A stretch of 6,211 nucleotides of DNA from Desulfocapsaceae bacterium (GTDB lineage: Bacteria > Desulfobacterota > Desulfobulbia > Desulfobulbales > Desulfocapsaceae). Made by a program: the position numbers and the translations under genes. The notes beneath the pieces were generated by a model, which saw only the letters and a program-made list of their open reading frames with translations, was not told the DNA's origin and searched no databases. Location: positions 1 through 6,211 of the forward strand of contig JAOZLO010000179.1 of assembly GCA_029934775.1 (NCBI GenBank). Direction: 5' to 3'. Positions within the stretch are counted from its first letter, which is position 1; every line of letters starts with the position of its first letter. Shown in pieces: positions 1 through 6,165 of this stretch.

Positions 1-107
1 CGAACAGTACCTTCGGAAACAAGAAGATCATCAGCAATTTTCTTAAATGCAACCCGACCATCCTTCAGATGGTTAATAATGGAAATATTAATTTCATCGA
101 CTTTCAT
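1..107 (-). CDS. Lrp/AsnC-family transcriptional regulator, N-terminal fragment
   Basis: Only the first 35 codons are in the window; the gene continues off the left edge. The reverse strand starts at an ATG at 107-105 and begins MKVDEINISIINHLKDGR, followed by a helix-turn-helix containing KKIADDLLVSEGTVR. This matches the usual Lrp/AsnC opening: an aspartate-containing first helix, 'I..L..DGR', then an HTH whose recognition helix begins S-x-x-T-V. A weak Shine-Dalgarno (AAGAG) lies just before the start. Proteins of this family bind DNA as dimers or octamers and sense amino acids or other small molecules through a C-terminal RAM domain, which is not visible here. The gene is divergent from lpdA and shares a 154-bp control region with it, so it is a natural candidate regulator of lpdA. 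The family call rests on the N-terminus alone; another small winged-HTH family is possible. Confidence 0.72.
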   Translation of the reverse strand, partial: MKVDEINISIINHLKDGRVAFKKIADDLLVSEGTV

Positions 108-149
108 TTACTCTTGCGCCTTTTTGATTTATTTGGTAGTTACATTACA

Positions 150-175
150 AAATATTGACGAAGACGTCAATATTT
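150..175. promoter_or_regulatory. Perfect inverted repeat, candidate shared operator between lrp-like gene and lpdA
   Basis: AAATATTGACG (150-160) and CGTCAATATTT (165-175) are exact reverse complements separated by AAGA. The repeat sits 43 bp from the regulator start and 87 bp from the lpdA start. Each arm contains TTGACG, which resembles a -35 box on both strands. Leftward, TTGACG (170-165) is followed by TGTAAT after 15 bp or TAATGT after 17 bp. Rightward, TTGACG (155-160) is followed by TATATT (181-186), but only after 20 bp. Neither promoter has ideal spacing, so the operator reading is firmer than the promoter reading. There is no T-run after the repeat on either strand, which argues against a terminator. 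Confidence 0.6.
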
Positions 176-220
176 ATTTGTATATTTACTTATTTCGTAT
201 TTTTAACTCGAATAACAGTC

Positions 221-243
221 GGTTGATCAACTAAAAATCAACC
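221..243 (+). promoter_or_regulatory. Small inverted repeat in the lpdA leader
   Basis: GGTTGAT (221-227) and ATCAACC (237-243) are exact reverse complements around a 9-nt spacer, ending 7 bases before the lpdA Shine-Dalgarno. The left arm also overlaps the 8-bp palindrome TTGATCAA (223-230). It could be a leader hairpin or a second protein-binding site. Its length is within what chance can produce, so confidence is limited. Confidence 0.3.
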
Positions 244-261
244 AACCTTAAGGGGAATAGC

Positions 262-1695
262 ATGTCAAAAAGAATTGCCATTATAGGCGCTGGGCCAGGA
301 GGATACGTTGCAGCAATACGAGCCGCACAAATGGGGGCTGAAGTCACTCTCTTTGAAAAATCGAATGTCGGCGGCACCTGCCTGAATCATGGCTGTATCC
401 CTTCCAAGGTACTTAAAAGAACTGCCGATCTATTGGAAGACATCAAAAGGGCGGATGAATTCGGGATTGAGAACTGTCACGCCCCACGCTGCAATATGGG
501 TTCTCTCGCAAAGCGAAAGGAAAAAGTTATTTCGGCACAGGCAGGCGGCATCCTCTCTCTCTTGAAGAAGCATCGAGTAAAGTATATTACAGGGCATGCT
601 TACATACCAAAGGCAAACCACCTTGAAGTGACAGATAGTGATAGTAATACAGCCACATACCAATGGGATAAACTGATCCTCGCAACGGGAAGCCGACCTG
701 CCACCATTCCATCCCTGCCCTTTGACGGCCAAGCCATTCTCTCCAGCGACGACGCACTGGATCTACAGATAATTCCTGAATCTATAACCATTGTCGGCGC
801 AGGGGTTATCGGATGTGAATTTGCCTTTATCTGGAACACTCTCGGTGCCAAAGTGACCTTGGTGGAAGCTATGGACAGGGTGCTCCCTCTCCCGTCTGTT
901 GACGAGGAATGCAGCAAGCTTATCGCAAGAGAAATGAAAAAGAGGAAAATAAATCTCCAGGTTAACCGAACAGTTCAGTCAACCGTGAAAGAAGGAGAGA
1001 AACTGACACTCTCCTTTGGCCCATCACCCTTTGGTGTTAATCTGCGCGAAAAGGATCGTGAAGTAACTTCGGGACAGACGGATAAACTCATCGTCTGCAT
1101 CGGGCGGAAGCCAAACAGTGACGAACTTGGTCTTGAAAATATCGGTGTTGAGACTGATGAGGGTGGCTGGGTAAAGGCCGACGCGATGCTGCGTACATCA
1201 GCCAAAGATGTCTATGCCATCGGAGATCTGCTTGGCCCAGCCAGAGTCATGCTGGCGCATGTAGCCTCAACCGAAGGTGAAATTGCTGTTGAAAACAGTC
1301 TCGGAGCCGAGAAAACAATGCAATACGACCAGATTCCAGGGGCTATTTTCACCATGCCGGAAATCGGTAATATTGGCCTCTCTGAAAAAGAGGCCAGAGA
1401 AAAATTTAAAAATGTGCGGGGGGACTCAGTTCTGTTCAGGACTTCCGGCAAGGCACAAGTCCTTGGTGAAATTGCCGGTCAGGCCAAAATCGTCTCCGAT
1501 GCAGATACCGGTAAAATTCTTGGTGTACATATAGCCGGTCCACACGCAACTGACCTTTTGGGAGAGGCAGGTATTGCCATGCATATGGGAGCTGGAGTCG
1601 AGGATATTGCCAAGACTATCCATGCCCATCCAACCCTGGCAGAGGTCCTTCTCGAGACGTCTTTCAAGGCCCTTGATTTGCCCCTGCATGGCTGA
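262..1695 (+). CDS. lpdA: Dihydrolipoyl dehydrogenase (E3 / glycine-cleavage L protein)
   Basis: This FAD-dependent enzyme reoxidises dihydrolipoyl groups with NAD+ in 2-oxoacid dehydrogenase complexes and in the glycine cleavage system, in the cytoplasm. The 477-residue length is normal for the family. Visible motifs are the FAD-binding GAGPGG near residues 9-14, the redox disulfide GGTCLNHGCIPSK with Cys40 and Cys45, the NAD-binding GAGVIG at 179-184, the second FAD motif YAIGD at 318-322, and the C-terminal HAHPTLAE with catalytic His456 and Glu461. All key residues are present. The start is supported by AAGGGG (250-255) six bases upstream. No gene for another complex component lies beside it, so the partner complex cannot be named from this window; the divergent Lrp-like gene fits amino-acid or glycine metabolism. 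Other flavoprotein disulfide reductases (mercuric or glutathione reductase) are less likely because of the CLNHGCIPSK and HPT signatures. Confidence 0.95.
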   Translation: MSKRIAIIGAGPGGYVAAIRAAQMGAEVTLFEKSNVGGTCLNHGCIPSKVLKRTADLLEDIKRADEFGIENCHAPRCNMGSLAKRKEKVISAQAGGILSLLKKHRVKYITGHAYIPKANHLEVTDSDSNTATYQWDKLILATGSRPATIPSLPFDGQAILSSDDALDLQIIPESITIVGAGVIGCEFAFIWNTLGAKVTLVEAMDRVLPLPSVDEECSKLIAREMKKRKINLQVNRTVQSTVKEGEKLTLSFGPSPFGVNLREKDREVTSGQTDKLIVCIGRKPNSDELGLENIGVETDEGGWVKADAMLRTSAKDVYAIGDLLGPARVMLAHVASTEGEIAVENSLGAEKTMQYDQIPGAIFTMPEIGNIGLSEKEAREKFKNVRGDSVLFRTSGKAQVLGEIAGQAKIVSDADTGKILGVHIAGPHATDLLGEAGIAMHMGAGVEDIAKTIHAHPTLAEVLLETSFKALDLPLHG

Positions 1696-1801
1696 GTAGA
1701 TCATGACGTGGTTCTATTACTATTCAAACCATGAAAATTGTGTCGAGACCAAACCTATGAGGTAGAAATAGTTCTTAAGGTATACGTTTTCTTCGTTCAT
1801 T

Positions 1802-2674
1802 CTAGCCGGATGAGCCATTATCTTTAACTTCTGGCTGTTTAACTAACATCAATACCCCCAAAAGAGTCATTGACCCCCCCATGATCATTTTCCACCCCAG
1901 ACTATCTCCGAAAAATAAGACACCCAAAAATGTGGCAATAATTGGAGTCGGTAAAAGCAGAGGTGTTATTTTAGAAACGGGATATCTTCCAAGGAGGTAA
2001 TAAACAATCCCATGGCCTATAATGGAGGCGCCGACAGCAGAATAGAGAGGGGTCCAGAAGTCAAGAATATCTACCTCTGAAAGAATTTGGATCTGACCGG
2101 ATTCAAAAATCGATGATAATAACAGTAATGACGGCAAGGCAACCAGAGCGATCCAGGCCTGAAGTCTGAATACCCCGAGATTTGGGCATTGCCTCATCAA
2201 GATTGTTGCAACAGCCATGACAAATGCAGCTCCAGCGACCCACAGGATCGCGTCAAGATGATTAAAGACAATTGGATCAAAGCCAATAATCATCACCCCC
2301 CCAAAGGCCAGAGTTATCGAAAAAATCGATACAAAAGATATTTTTTCCCGTAAGAAAACAGATGCCAAAATTGCTGAAAATGGAACATAGAGCTGTGTGG
2401 TGATAGCTATAGAGGCAATATCCCCACCTGCATTAAGGCCGATAAAAACCATCGCAAAATGAAGCACACCCAAAAGAAAAGCCACCCTCAAAAGTGGCTT
2501 CATATACCCCGGTGCAGGTTTCAGCCAGGGGAGCATCAAGAGGAGCAGGAACAGAAAACGTAATGCTGTAAAAAAGAGAGGTTGAAATAATTCAGCACCA
2601 ATTTTCCCCGCAATAAAATTAAATCCCCATGCAGAATTTGCCAACAAAATCATCAGGAGGTGGGCTATTTTCAT
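1802..2674 (-). CDS. EamA/DMT-superfamily inner-membrane exporter
   Basis: The 290-residue protein is almost entirely hydrophobic, with about ten predicted membrane segments in two tandem EamA halves (roughly residues 3-130 and 140-280), as expected for drug/metabolite transporters. The first half opens with a W-G-F-N-F pattern (residues 16-20), and the last loop carries LLGRYPVSKITPL followed by a run of small and hydrophobic residues. Both recall E. coli EamA (YdeD), an exporter of O-acetylserine and cysteine pathway metabolites, but substrate cannot be read from sequence here. The ATG overlaps the stop of the upstream LysR gene in ATGA (2674-2671), indicating translational coupling and co-transcription. 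The nearby Shine-Dalgarno is weak (GAGAAA), consistent with coupling. The likely job is export of a small metabolite when the LysR protein senses it. No clear terminator was found in the 106 bp between this gene's end and lpdA, where the two genes converge. Confidence 0.88.
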   Translation of the reverse strand: MKIAHLLMILLANSAWGFNFIAGKIGAELFQPLFFTALRFLFLLLLMLPWLKPAPGYMKPLLRVAFLLGVLHFAMVFIGLNAGGDIASIAITTQLYVPFSAILASVFLREKISFVSIFSITLAFGGVMIIGFDPIVFNHLDAILWVAGAAFVMAVATILMRQCPNLGVFRLQAWIALVALPSLLLLSSIFESGQIQILSEVDILDFWTPLYSAVGASIIGHGIVYYLLGRYPVSKITPLLLPTPIIATFLGVLFFGDSLGWKMIMGGSMTLLGVLMLVKQPEVKDNGSSG

Positions 2675-3570
2675 TGCTGTTTCTCATTTGTACTGAGATA
2701 GATCAGAAACGCGGCTGATACAGGAGAGAGCGCCCTGTTTTTGCGTTGGACAAGGTAGAAGGGGCGATACAGGTCATGACCTTTCAGGGAAATAGCTGTC
2801 AGTCTGCCGCAATCCACATCCTCCTGAACCGCACGTTTTGAGAGAATCGAGATGCCAATTCCTGCTTTGACTGCCTCTTTGACAGCAGCAGTGGAGCCTA
2901 TTTCCGCAACTACCTTGAGATCGTTTTCCCTCAAGCCATCTTTTTCTAGTATTCTGGAAAAAACCTTTCGGGTACCCGACTCCGGTTCCCTTAAAATAAA
3001 GGAAGTCCTGGCGATACTCTTCAAAGAAATCTCCTTACTCCCGGCCAAAAAATGATCCGGATGAACAGCAAGAGTCAGTTCATCGGAAAACATCTCAGTC
3101 CAGGTCAGTTTTTTTTCATTCCATCTGGCACCGACAAAACCAAGTTCAAGATCTCCAGCCAGCACCTTTTCGGCTATGATCTGTGAGCTTGTAATACGCA
3201 GAATCGCCTTGATTGACGGGTGTTGGCTGCGAAAACGGCTGATCAGTTCGGGTAGGATATAGGTTCCCGGGATTGTGCCGCATCCAATCATGATTTTACC
3301 CGCCAGTCTACCGCTGTAATGCTCAACAGCCTGAAGGGCTTCCTGCCGAATCCTGATAATCTGTATGGCATACCCATACAGCACTTTACCAACCGGTGTT
3401 GTTTCAATTTCCCTGCCCAGCCGGTTGATCAATTTTTGGCCCAGTTCATCCTCCAGATTGCGTATATGTTCACTGACCGTTGGCTGGGACAAGAGAATCT
3501 TCTCTGCAGCAAGGGTAAAGCTTTTTAGTTCAACAACTTTACAAAATGCTTCAAGTTTTCTGATTTCCAT
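2671..3570 (-). CDS. LysR-family transcriptional regulator
   Basis: The 299-residue length is typical for LysR regulators. The N-terminal winged HTH spans about residues 3-60, with the hallmark A-A-E-K-x-L-x-x-S-Q-P-T-V-S-x-H-I-x-x-L-E at 21-40. The rest is a periplasmic-binding-protein-like effector domain, including FVGARW near the middle and a late G-I-G-I-S-I-L segment. The overall style (SGRLAGKIMIGCGTIPGTYILP) resembles the group labelled selenium-metabolism-associated LysR regulators, but this is a memory-based resemblance and the effector is unknown. The chosen ATG (3570-3568) gives the standard N-terminus; GGAA lies nine bases upstream. It is first in an operon with the EamA exporter (4-nt overlap), and its promoter overlaps a LysR box, so it probably controls its own operon. 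It may also affect the divergent transglutaminase-like gene. Confidence 0.93.
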   Translation of the reverse strand: MEIRKLEAFCKVVELKSFTLAAEKILLSQPTVSEHIRNLEDELGQKLINRLGREIETTPVGKVLYGYAIQIIRIRQEALQAVEHYSGRLAGKIMIGCGTIPGTYILPELISRFRSQHPSIKAILRITSSQIIAEKVLAGDLELGFVGARWNEKKLTWTEMFSDELTLAVHPDHFLAGSKEISLKSIARTSFILREPESGTRKVFSRILEKDGLRENDLKVVAEIGSTAAVKEAVKAGIGISILSKRAVQEDVDCGRLTAISLKGHDLYRPFYLVQRKNRALSPVSAAFLIYLSTNEKQQ

Positions 3571-3619
3571 GGGCTTGTTTCCGGGAAGTGAATCAGATTA
3601 GCCGATAATTGGTACAAGC

Positions 3620-3649
3620 AGTATAGGAATTACCTATTTGCATTATCAA
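3620..3649 (-). promoter_or_regulatory. Sigma-70-type promoter of the lysR-eamA operon
   Basis: On the reverse strand a -35 box TTGATA (3649-3644) and a -10 box TATACT (3625-3620) are separated by 18 bp. Each matches the consensus at five of six positions. Transcription would start near 3613, giving a leader of about 43 nt. The -10 box and most of the spacer overlap the LysR box at 3623-3637. Confidence 0.65.
3623..3637. promoter_or_regulatory. LysR box (T-N11-A / ATA-N9-TAT)
   Basis: ATAGGaattaCCTAT is a 5+5 inverted repeat with a 5-nt centre. It fits both forms of the family consensus, T-N11-A (T3624, A3636) and ATA-N9-TAT. It lies 53 bp upstream of the lysR start, inside its promoter, and 108 bp upstream of the divergent transglutaminase-like gene. 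This position predicts autorepression by the LysR protein encoded next to it. Direct evidence is the sequence fit only. Confidence 0.6.
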
Positions 3650-3662
3650 TAATTTCGATATA

Positions 3663-3686
3663 CCGTGTTGTCCAGTAAAAACACGG
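3663..3686 (+). promoter_or_regulatory. Inverted repeat upstream of the transglutaminase-like gene
   Basis: CCGTGTT (3663-3669) and AACACGG (3680-3686) are exact reverse complements around a 10-nt spacer. They end 58 bp before the GTG start. This may be a binding site or a leader hairpin. A TTGACA follows at 3698-3703, but no acceptable -10 box lies at the right distance, so no promoter is called. Confidence 0.35.
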
Positions 3687-3744
3687 GAAAAGATCGATTG
3701 ACACCCGGTTAACTTTATATTTCAAAGTAAGAGGAGAAAGAAGG

Positions 3745-4767
3745 GTGAGAAAAATTTTACTGGCAGGCCTGCTGCTGATGGTAACTGCCTTTTTACTTCT
3801 GCCGATAGGGGTACTGGCTGGAAACGAGGCCAGTGGAACCATTACCATGGATTTTGATCTCTCAGGGCATGGTGCAAATGAAGAAGCACAACTCTGGGTT
3901 CCTTACCCATTTTCTGATCGAGACCAGGTAATCAGCAATATACGCGTAATGGGTGATTTTGCAGAGTCGGCGGTTTACTCGGATCAAAAGTATTCCACCC
4001 CCATTCTATATGCTCGCTGGGATAAGGGAGCGGTAAGCCGCAAATTGACTCTGTCCTTTCATGTTGTTCGCCAGGAGGTTGCCAGGAGAGCCTTCCCTGA
4101 AAAGGAGGCTGCCTGGGATCCGGCCGATTATAAGATGTACTTGGCTGGTACCAGTCTTGGCCCCATTGATGGCCAGGTTAAGATATTGGCAGATCATATC
4201 ACGCAAGGCAAAAAAACCATTCTGGAAAAGGCAAAGGCAATTTACGACTGGACCTGTGAAAACATGTACCGTGATTCCAATACGGTTGGCTGTGGTCCTG
4301 GTGATGTATGTTCGCTATTGGCGAGACCTGGTGGCAAATGTACGGATATTCATTCTGTCTTTGTTGCCTTGAGTCGCGCCTCTGGAGTCCCTGCCCGCGA
4401 AGTTTTCGGTATTCGACTGGGGAAGAAACCTGAACAGGATATATCTGCATGGCAGCACTGCTGGGCCGAGTTCTACCTGCCTGGCTATGACTGGATACCG
4501 GTTGATCCTGCTGATGTTCGCAAGATGATGCTCGATCAAAAATTGGAATTGGGAGATGCTAAAACCAAAGAGTATCGCAAGTATTTCTGGGGCGGCTGGG
4601 ATCAGTACAGGGTGAAGCTTGCCGTTGGGCGCGATCTCCTGCTAAACCCTCCACAACATGGTACAGCACTTAACACCTTCGGTTATCCGTATGCGCAGAT
4701 AGGGTCGACAACCCTCGACTGGCTGGATCCGGCAACTTTTAAGTACACCTTTACTTATCGTAAATAA
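3745..4767 (+). CDS. Secreted transglutaminase-like (papain-fold) protein
   Basis: The start is GTG, chosen because GAGGAG (3731-3736) lies eight bases upstream and the resulting N-terminus is a signal peptide: two basic residues, a long Leu-rich core, and a likely cleavage after VLA at residue 25. The mature protein of about 315 residues would be periplasmic or exported. After an all-beta-looking N-terminal part (about 28-110), the transglutaminase core carries GGKCTDIH with Cys199, WQHCWAEFY with His238, and VDPADV with Asp254, giving the complete catalytic triad. Extra cysteines around residues 170-190 (C-G-P-G-D-V-C) might form a disulfide. Bacterial members of this superfamily are often peptidases or amidases acting on peptides or the cell wall rather than true cross-linkers; the substrate here is unknown. 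It is divergent from lysR-eamA and followed by a fold-back element, so it appears to be a single-gene unit. Confidence 0.88.
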   Translation: MRKILLAGLLLMVTAFLLLPIGVLAGNEASGTITMDFDLSGHGANEEAQLWVPYPFSDRDQVISNIRVMGDFAESAVYSDQKYSTPILYARWDKGAVSRKLTLSFHVVRQEVARRAFPEKEAAWDPADYKMYLAGTSLGPIDGQVKILADHITQGKKTILEKAKAIYDWTCENMYRDSNTVGCGPGDVCSLLARPGGKCTDIHSVFVALSRASGVPAREVFGIRLGKKPEQDISAWQHCWAEFYLPGYDWIPVDPADVRKMMLDQKLELGDAKTKEYRKYFWGGWDQYRVKLAVGRDLLLNPPQHGTALNTFGYPYAQIGSTTLDWLDPATFKYTFTYRK

Positions 4768-4779
4768 GATTACAGCCTC
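4768..4779 (+). other. Short spacer before the fold-back element
   Basis: These twelve bases separate the transglutaminase-like stop codon from the fold-back element. No separate terminator is visible, so the fold-back hairpin itself, with a T-rich descending arm (4871-4877), may end transcription of the upstream gene. Confidence 0.4.
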
Positions 4780-4926
4780 CTAGGAGACTGTCCGAGAATG
4801 CATTTTCCCCCAACTCTTCGTTATTTTCAAAAAAATAATGCTCGCAATATCATTTATATGGCTGTGCTTATTTTTTTGTAAAACCTCGATTTGAGAAAAA
4901 ACACTTGTTCTCGGACGGCCTCCTAG
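4780..4926. mobile_element. 147-bp fold-back element, MITE-like, possibly IS630/Tc1 type
   Basis: The two ends (4780-4798 and 4908-4926) are inverted copies matching at 17 of 19 positions, both containing GTCCGAGAA and both ending in CTAG. An exact 11-bp inner pair, CAAAAAAATAA (4828-4838) with its complement at 4868-4878, and an apex pair GCAATAT (4844-4850) with ATATGGC (4856-4862) share the same centre, base 4853. The whole unit therefore folds into one long imperfect hairpin. It is far too small to encode a transposase. CTAG at each end fits the known target preference of IS630, which duplicates TA; on that reading the element proper is 4783-4923 (141 bp) flanked by TA. The family assignment is inference. 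The hairpin could also serve as a terminator for the gene to its left. Confidence 0.72.
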
Positions 4927-5130
4927 TGTCGTTTAACCCTGAAATGACGTTTAATCAGCCATCATTTCCGAGCAGGATCCGAGGCTTATGTTCGGTGACA
5001 ATCAAAAATGAATCTGATATTGGGATGGTGTAACACCGAATTATGCCAGGTAACACAATGATTGCTTGTAAATAATGTCGAGGGGGTATAGAGGAAAAAA
5101 TAACATAATTTTTTCCAAGGAAGGATTTCC
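4927..5130. other. Intergenic region upstream of the lysE remnant
   Basis: No gene is supported in these 204 bp. It holds two copies of TG(T/A)CGTTTAA (4927-4936 and 4945-4954), an inverted pair GAAATGA/TCATTTC (4941-4947 and 4962-4968), and a cluster of GGTG motifs at 4991-5040 described separately. A possible weak promoter is TTGCTT (5062-5067) with TATAGA (5087-5092), but the 19-bp spacing is long. A strong Shine-Dalgarno, GGAAGGA (5119-5125), precedes the lysE start. Confidence 0.5.
4991..5040. promoter_or_regulatory. Clustered GGTG-type inverted repeats, possible operator for lysE
   Basis: TTCGGTG (4991-4997) is the exact reverse complement of CACCGAA (5034-5040), and the right copy is embedded in the near-perfect palindrome GGTGTaACACC (5027-5037). 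Three half-sites of one motif (GGTG) within 50 bp, 90-140 bp upstream of an exporter gene, look like a regulator-binding region. No cognate regulator is adjacent, and the exporter gene is now broken. Confidence 0.35.
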
Positions 5131-5608
5131 ATGTCGCCAGAAAGTGCAATATCATTTTTGTTGATTATTTATCTCTTTGCCATTACTCCCGGACCCGGAG
5201 TTTTTGCTCTCTTAGCCAGATCGCTCGCTTCAGGGGTTAAGCCTTGTATTAGTCTGGCGTTAGGTATGGCTGTAAGCGATGTGATCTATCTGGTTCTTGC
5301 ATGCTTTGGTCTTGCCGTCATTGCAGAACAATGGGCCGGACTGTTCATGATTATCCGTTTTTTTGGCGCCTTCTACCTTCTTTATTTAGGCTGGAAGATG
5401 TGGAACGCCTCTCCCGATGCATCTCTACAAAATGGTGTGTGTGATGTCACTTTTACAACAGCCCAAGGCCTATTGCAGGGTTTTTTAATTTCCGCTTCCA
5501 ATCCAAAAGTCATCTTCTTTTACATCTACAAAGGCGGTACAGGGCCTCAATCGAACATCCGGTGGGATTATGATAGGAGCCGGTTCTTATCTCGGCCTTC
5601 ATGGTTGA
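5131..5608 (+). pseudogene. LysE/RhtB-family amino-acid exporter, internally deleted and frameshifted
   Basis: Residues 1-132 are a normal LysE/RhtB N-terminus: a first membrane segment, the family PGPG motif (20-23), LLARSLASGVK, further membrane segments, and QGFLISASNPKVIFFYI. Directly after this the reading frame turns into unrelated sequence and stops at 5646. In the +1 frame from about 5525, however, the expected family C-terminus is present (STKAVQGLNRTSGG, then IMIGAGSYLGLHG and a stop at 5606-5608). About 45-50 residues that normally lie between these parts, including a membrane segment, are missing. The simplest reading is one internal deletion of roughly 140-150 bp near 5521-5527, not a multiple of three. 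The start has a good Shine-Dalgarno (GGAAGGA, five bases upstream). Intact family members export amino acids such as homoserine, threonine or lysine; this copy should be non-functional. Confidence 0.85.
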
Positions 5609-5843
5609 TATCGAGGCCAAGCTCCAAGTGCGGCGAGTTCTTTTAAAAGTTTGACCGCTACTGCTGCAGTCATGTTATTCAGGTCTCTGCTTGGATCTTC
5701 TCCAACAATGTCTGTTGCAATTTACCACCTCTTCGCCAGCCACAATCCTGAGCAACTGCAACAATTAGTAGGTATAAGGCTTCACCGTAACCACCGAGTC
5801 ACACCAGAGTACTATCAACCGTAAACAAGAATAAGGTATATTT
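5609..5843. other. Unassigned sequence between two broken genes
   Basis: I recognise no gene here. On the + strand the frame of the LysE C-terminus stays open after its stop from 5609 to a TAA at 5822-5824, but it has no supported start. Its one late ATG (5707) with no good Shine-Dalgarno gives a short unrecognised peptide. On the reverse strand 5721-5599 is open and reads DIVGEDPSRDLNNMTAAVAV and onward, and another frame further right reads LGGYGEALYLLIVAVAQDCG; both have a protein-like look, but they lie in different frames and are interrupted by stops. The stretch may be a degraded gene fragment or the scar of an earlier insertion. Confidence 0.35.
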
Positions 5844-6164
5844 GTGATTGATAAAAAATTTGACCCGAAAAAATTGAAGAAACTAAATAACCCTCAAAGG
5901 TTAAAGGATGTCCCTGTTGAACATATTCTAAAAAAAATAGGTCTAGAGCAATCAGATGTATTCGTTGAAATAGGTGCTGGCACTGCATTTTTCAGTATTG
6001 CTTTTTTGCAACAGGCCAAACCGTCAATCCTTTACGCTTGTGACATCTCTGAAACAATGCTGGGCTGGATAAAGGAAAATGTAATCCCTGATTACCCCTT
6101 AATTCACCCAGTACAAAACCAAGAAACTAGTGTGCCTCTTGGCGATGAGATCGCAAATTATTAA
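5844..6164 (+). pseudogene. Class I SAM-dependent methyltransferase, C-terminally truncated
   Basis: The start is GTG with TAAGG (5832-5836) seven bases upstream. The 106 residues cover the N-terminal half of a Rossmann-fold methyltransferase: a lysine-rich start with NNPQRLKDVP, motif I VEIGAGT (41-47) for binding S-adenosylmethionine, and the acidic end of the second strand YACDIS with Asp67. The open frame ends shortly after QETSVPLGDEIA, where family members normally continue for another 80-100 residues with the rest of the core. The break coincides with the start of a repeat-bearing sequence at 6166 that looks like an insertion-sequence end. The gene is therefore most likely interrupted rather than naturally short. 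The methyl acceptor cannot be inferred. A second half might lie beyond the inserted element, outside this window. Confidence 0.8.
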
Positions 6165-6165
6165 A

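Noticed and set aside
430..732. Reverse-strand open frames opposite lpdA, such as 430-732 and 600-917.
   Set aside because: They lie wholly antisense to a well-supported enzyme gene and read as low-quality cysteine- or serine-rich peptides.
1696..1801. Possible bidirectional terminator between the converging lpdA and eamA genes.
   Set aside because: Only a 5-bp TGGTT/AACCA pairing with a long loop and no T-run was found, which is too weak to call.
3698..3703. Perfect TTGACA upstream of the transglutaminase-like gene as a -35 box.
   Set aside because: At 16-18 bp downstream there is nothing like TATAAT; the AT-rich TATATT lies only 12 bp away.
4061..4372. A 103-codon + strand frame inside the transglutaminase-like gene.
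   Set aside because: It is an out-of-frame shadow over the catalytic core of a convincing gene, with no ribosome-binding site of its own.
4775..4926. GCCTCCTAG occurs at 4775-4783 and 4918-4926 and could be a 9-bp target-site duplication.
   Set aside because: The left copy is half of the palindrome CTCCTAGGAG, and using these repeats as flanks would give ends of unequal length. The 19-bp inverted ends with TA/CTAG explain the symmetry better, though the 9-bp reading is not fully excluded.
4955..5155. Reverse-strand open frame of 66 codons in the intergenic region.
   Set aside because: It overlaps the lysE start and its ribosome-binding site and shows no family features.
5533..5646. Continuation of the lysE frame after residue 133 as a genuine C-terminus.
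   Set aside because: It is hydrophilic and unlike the family, while the true family C-terminus is visible in the +1 frame over the same bases.
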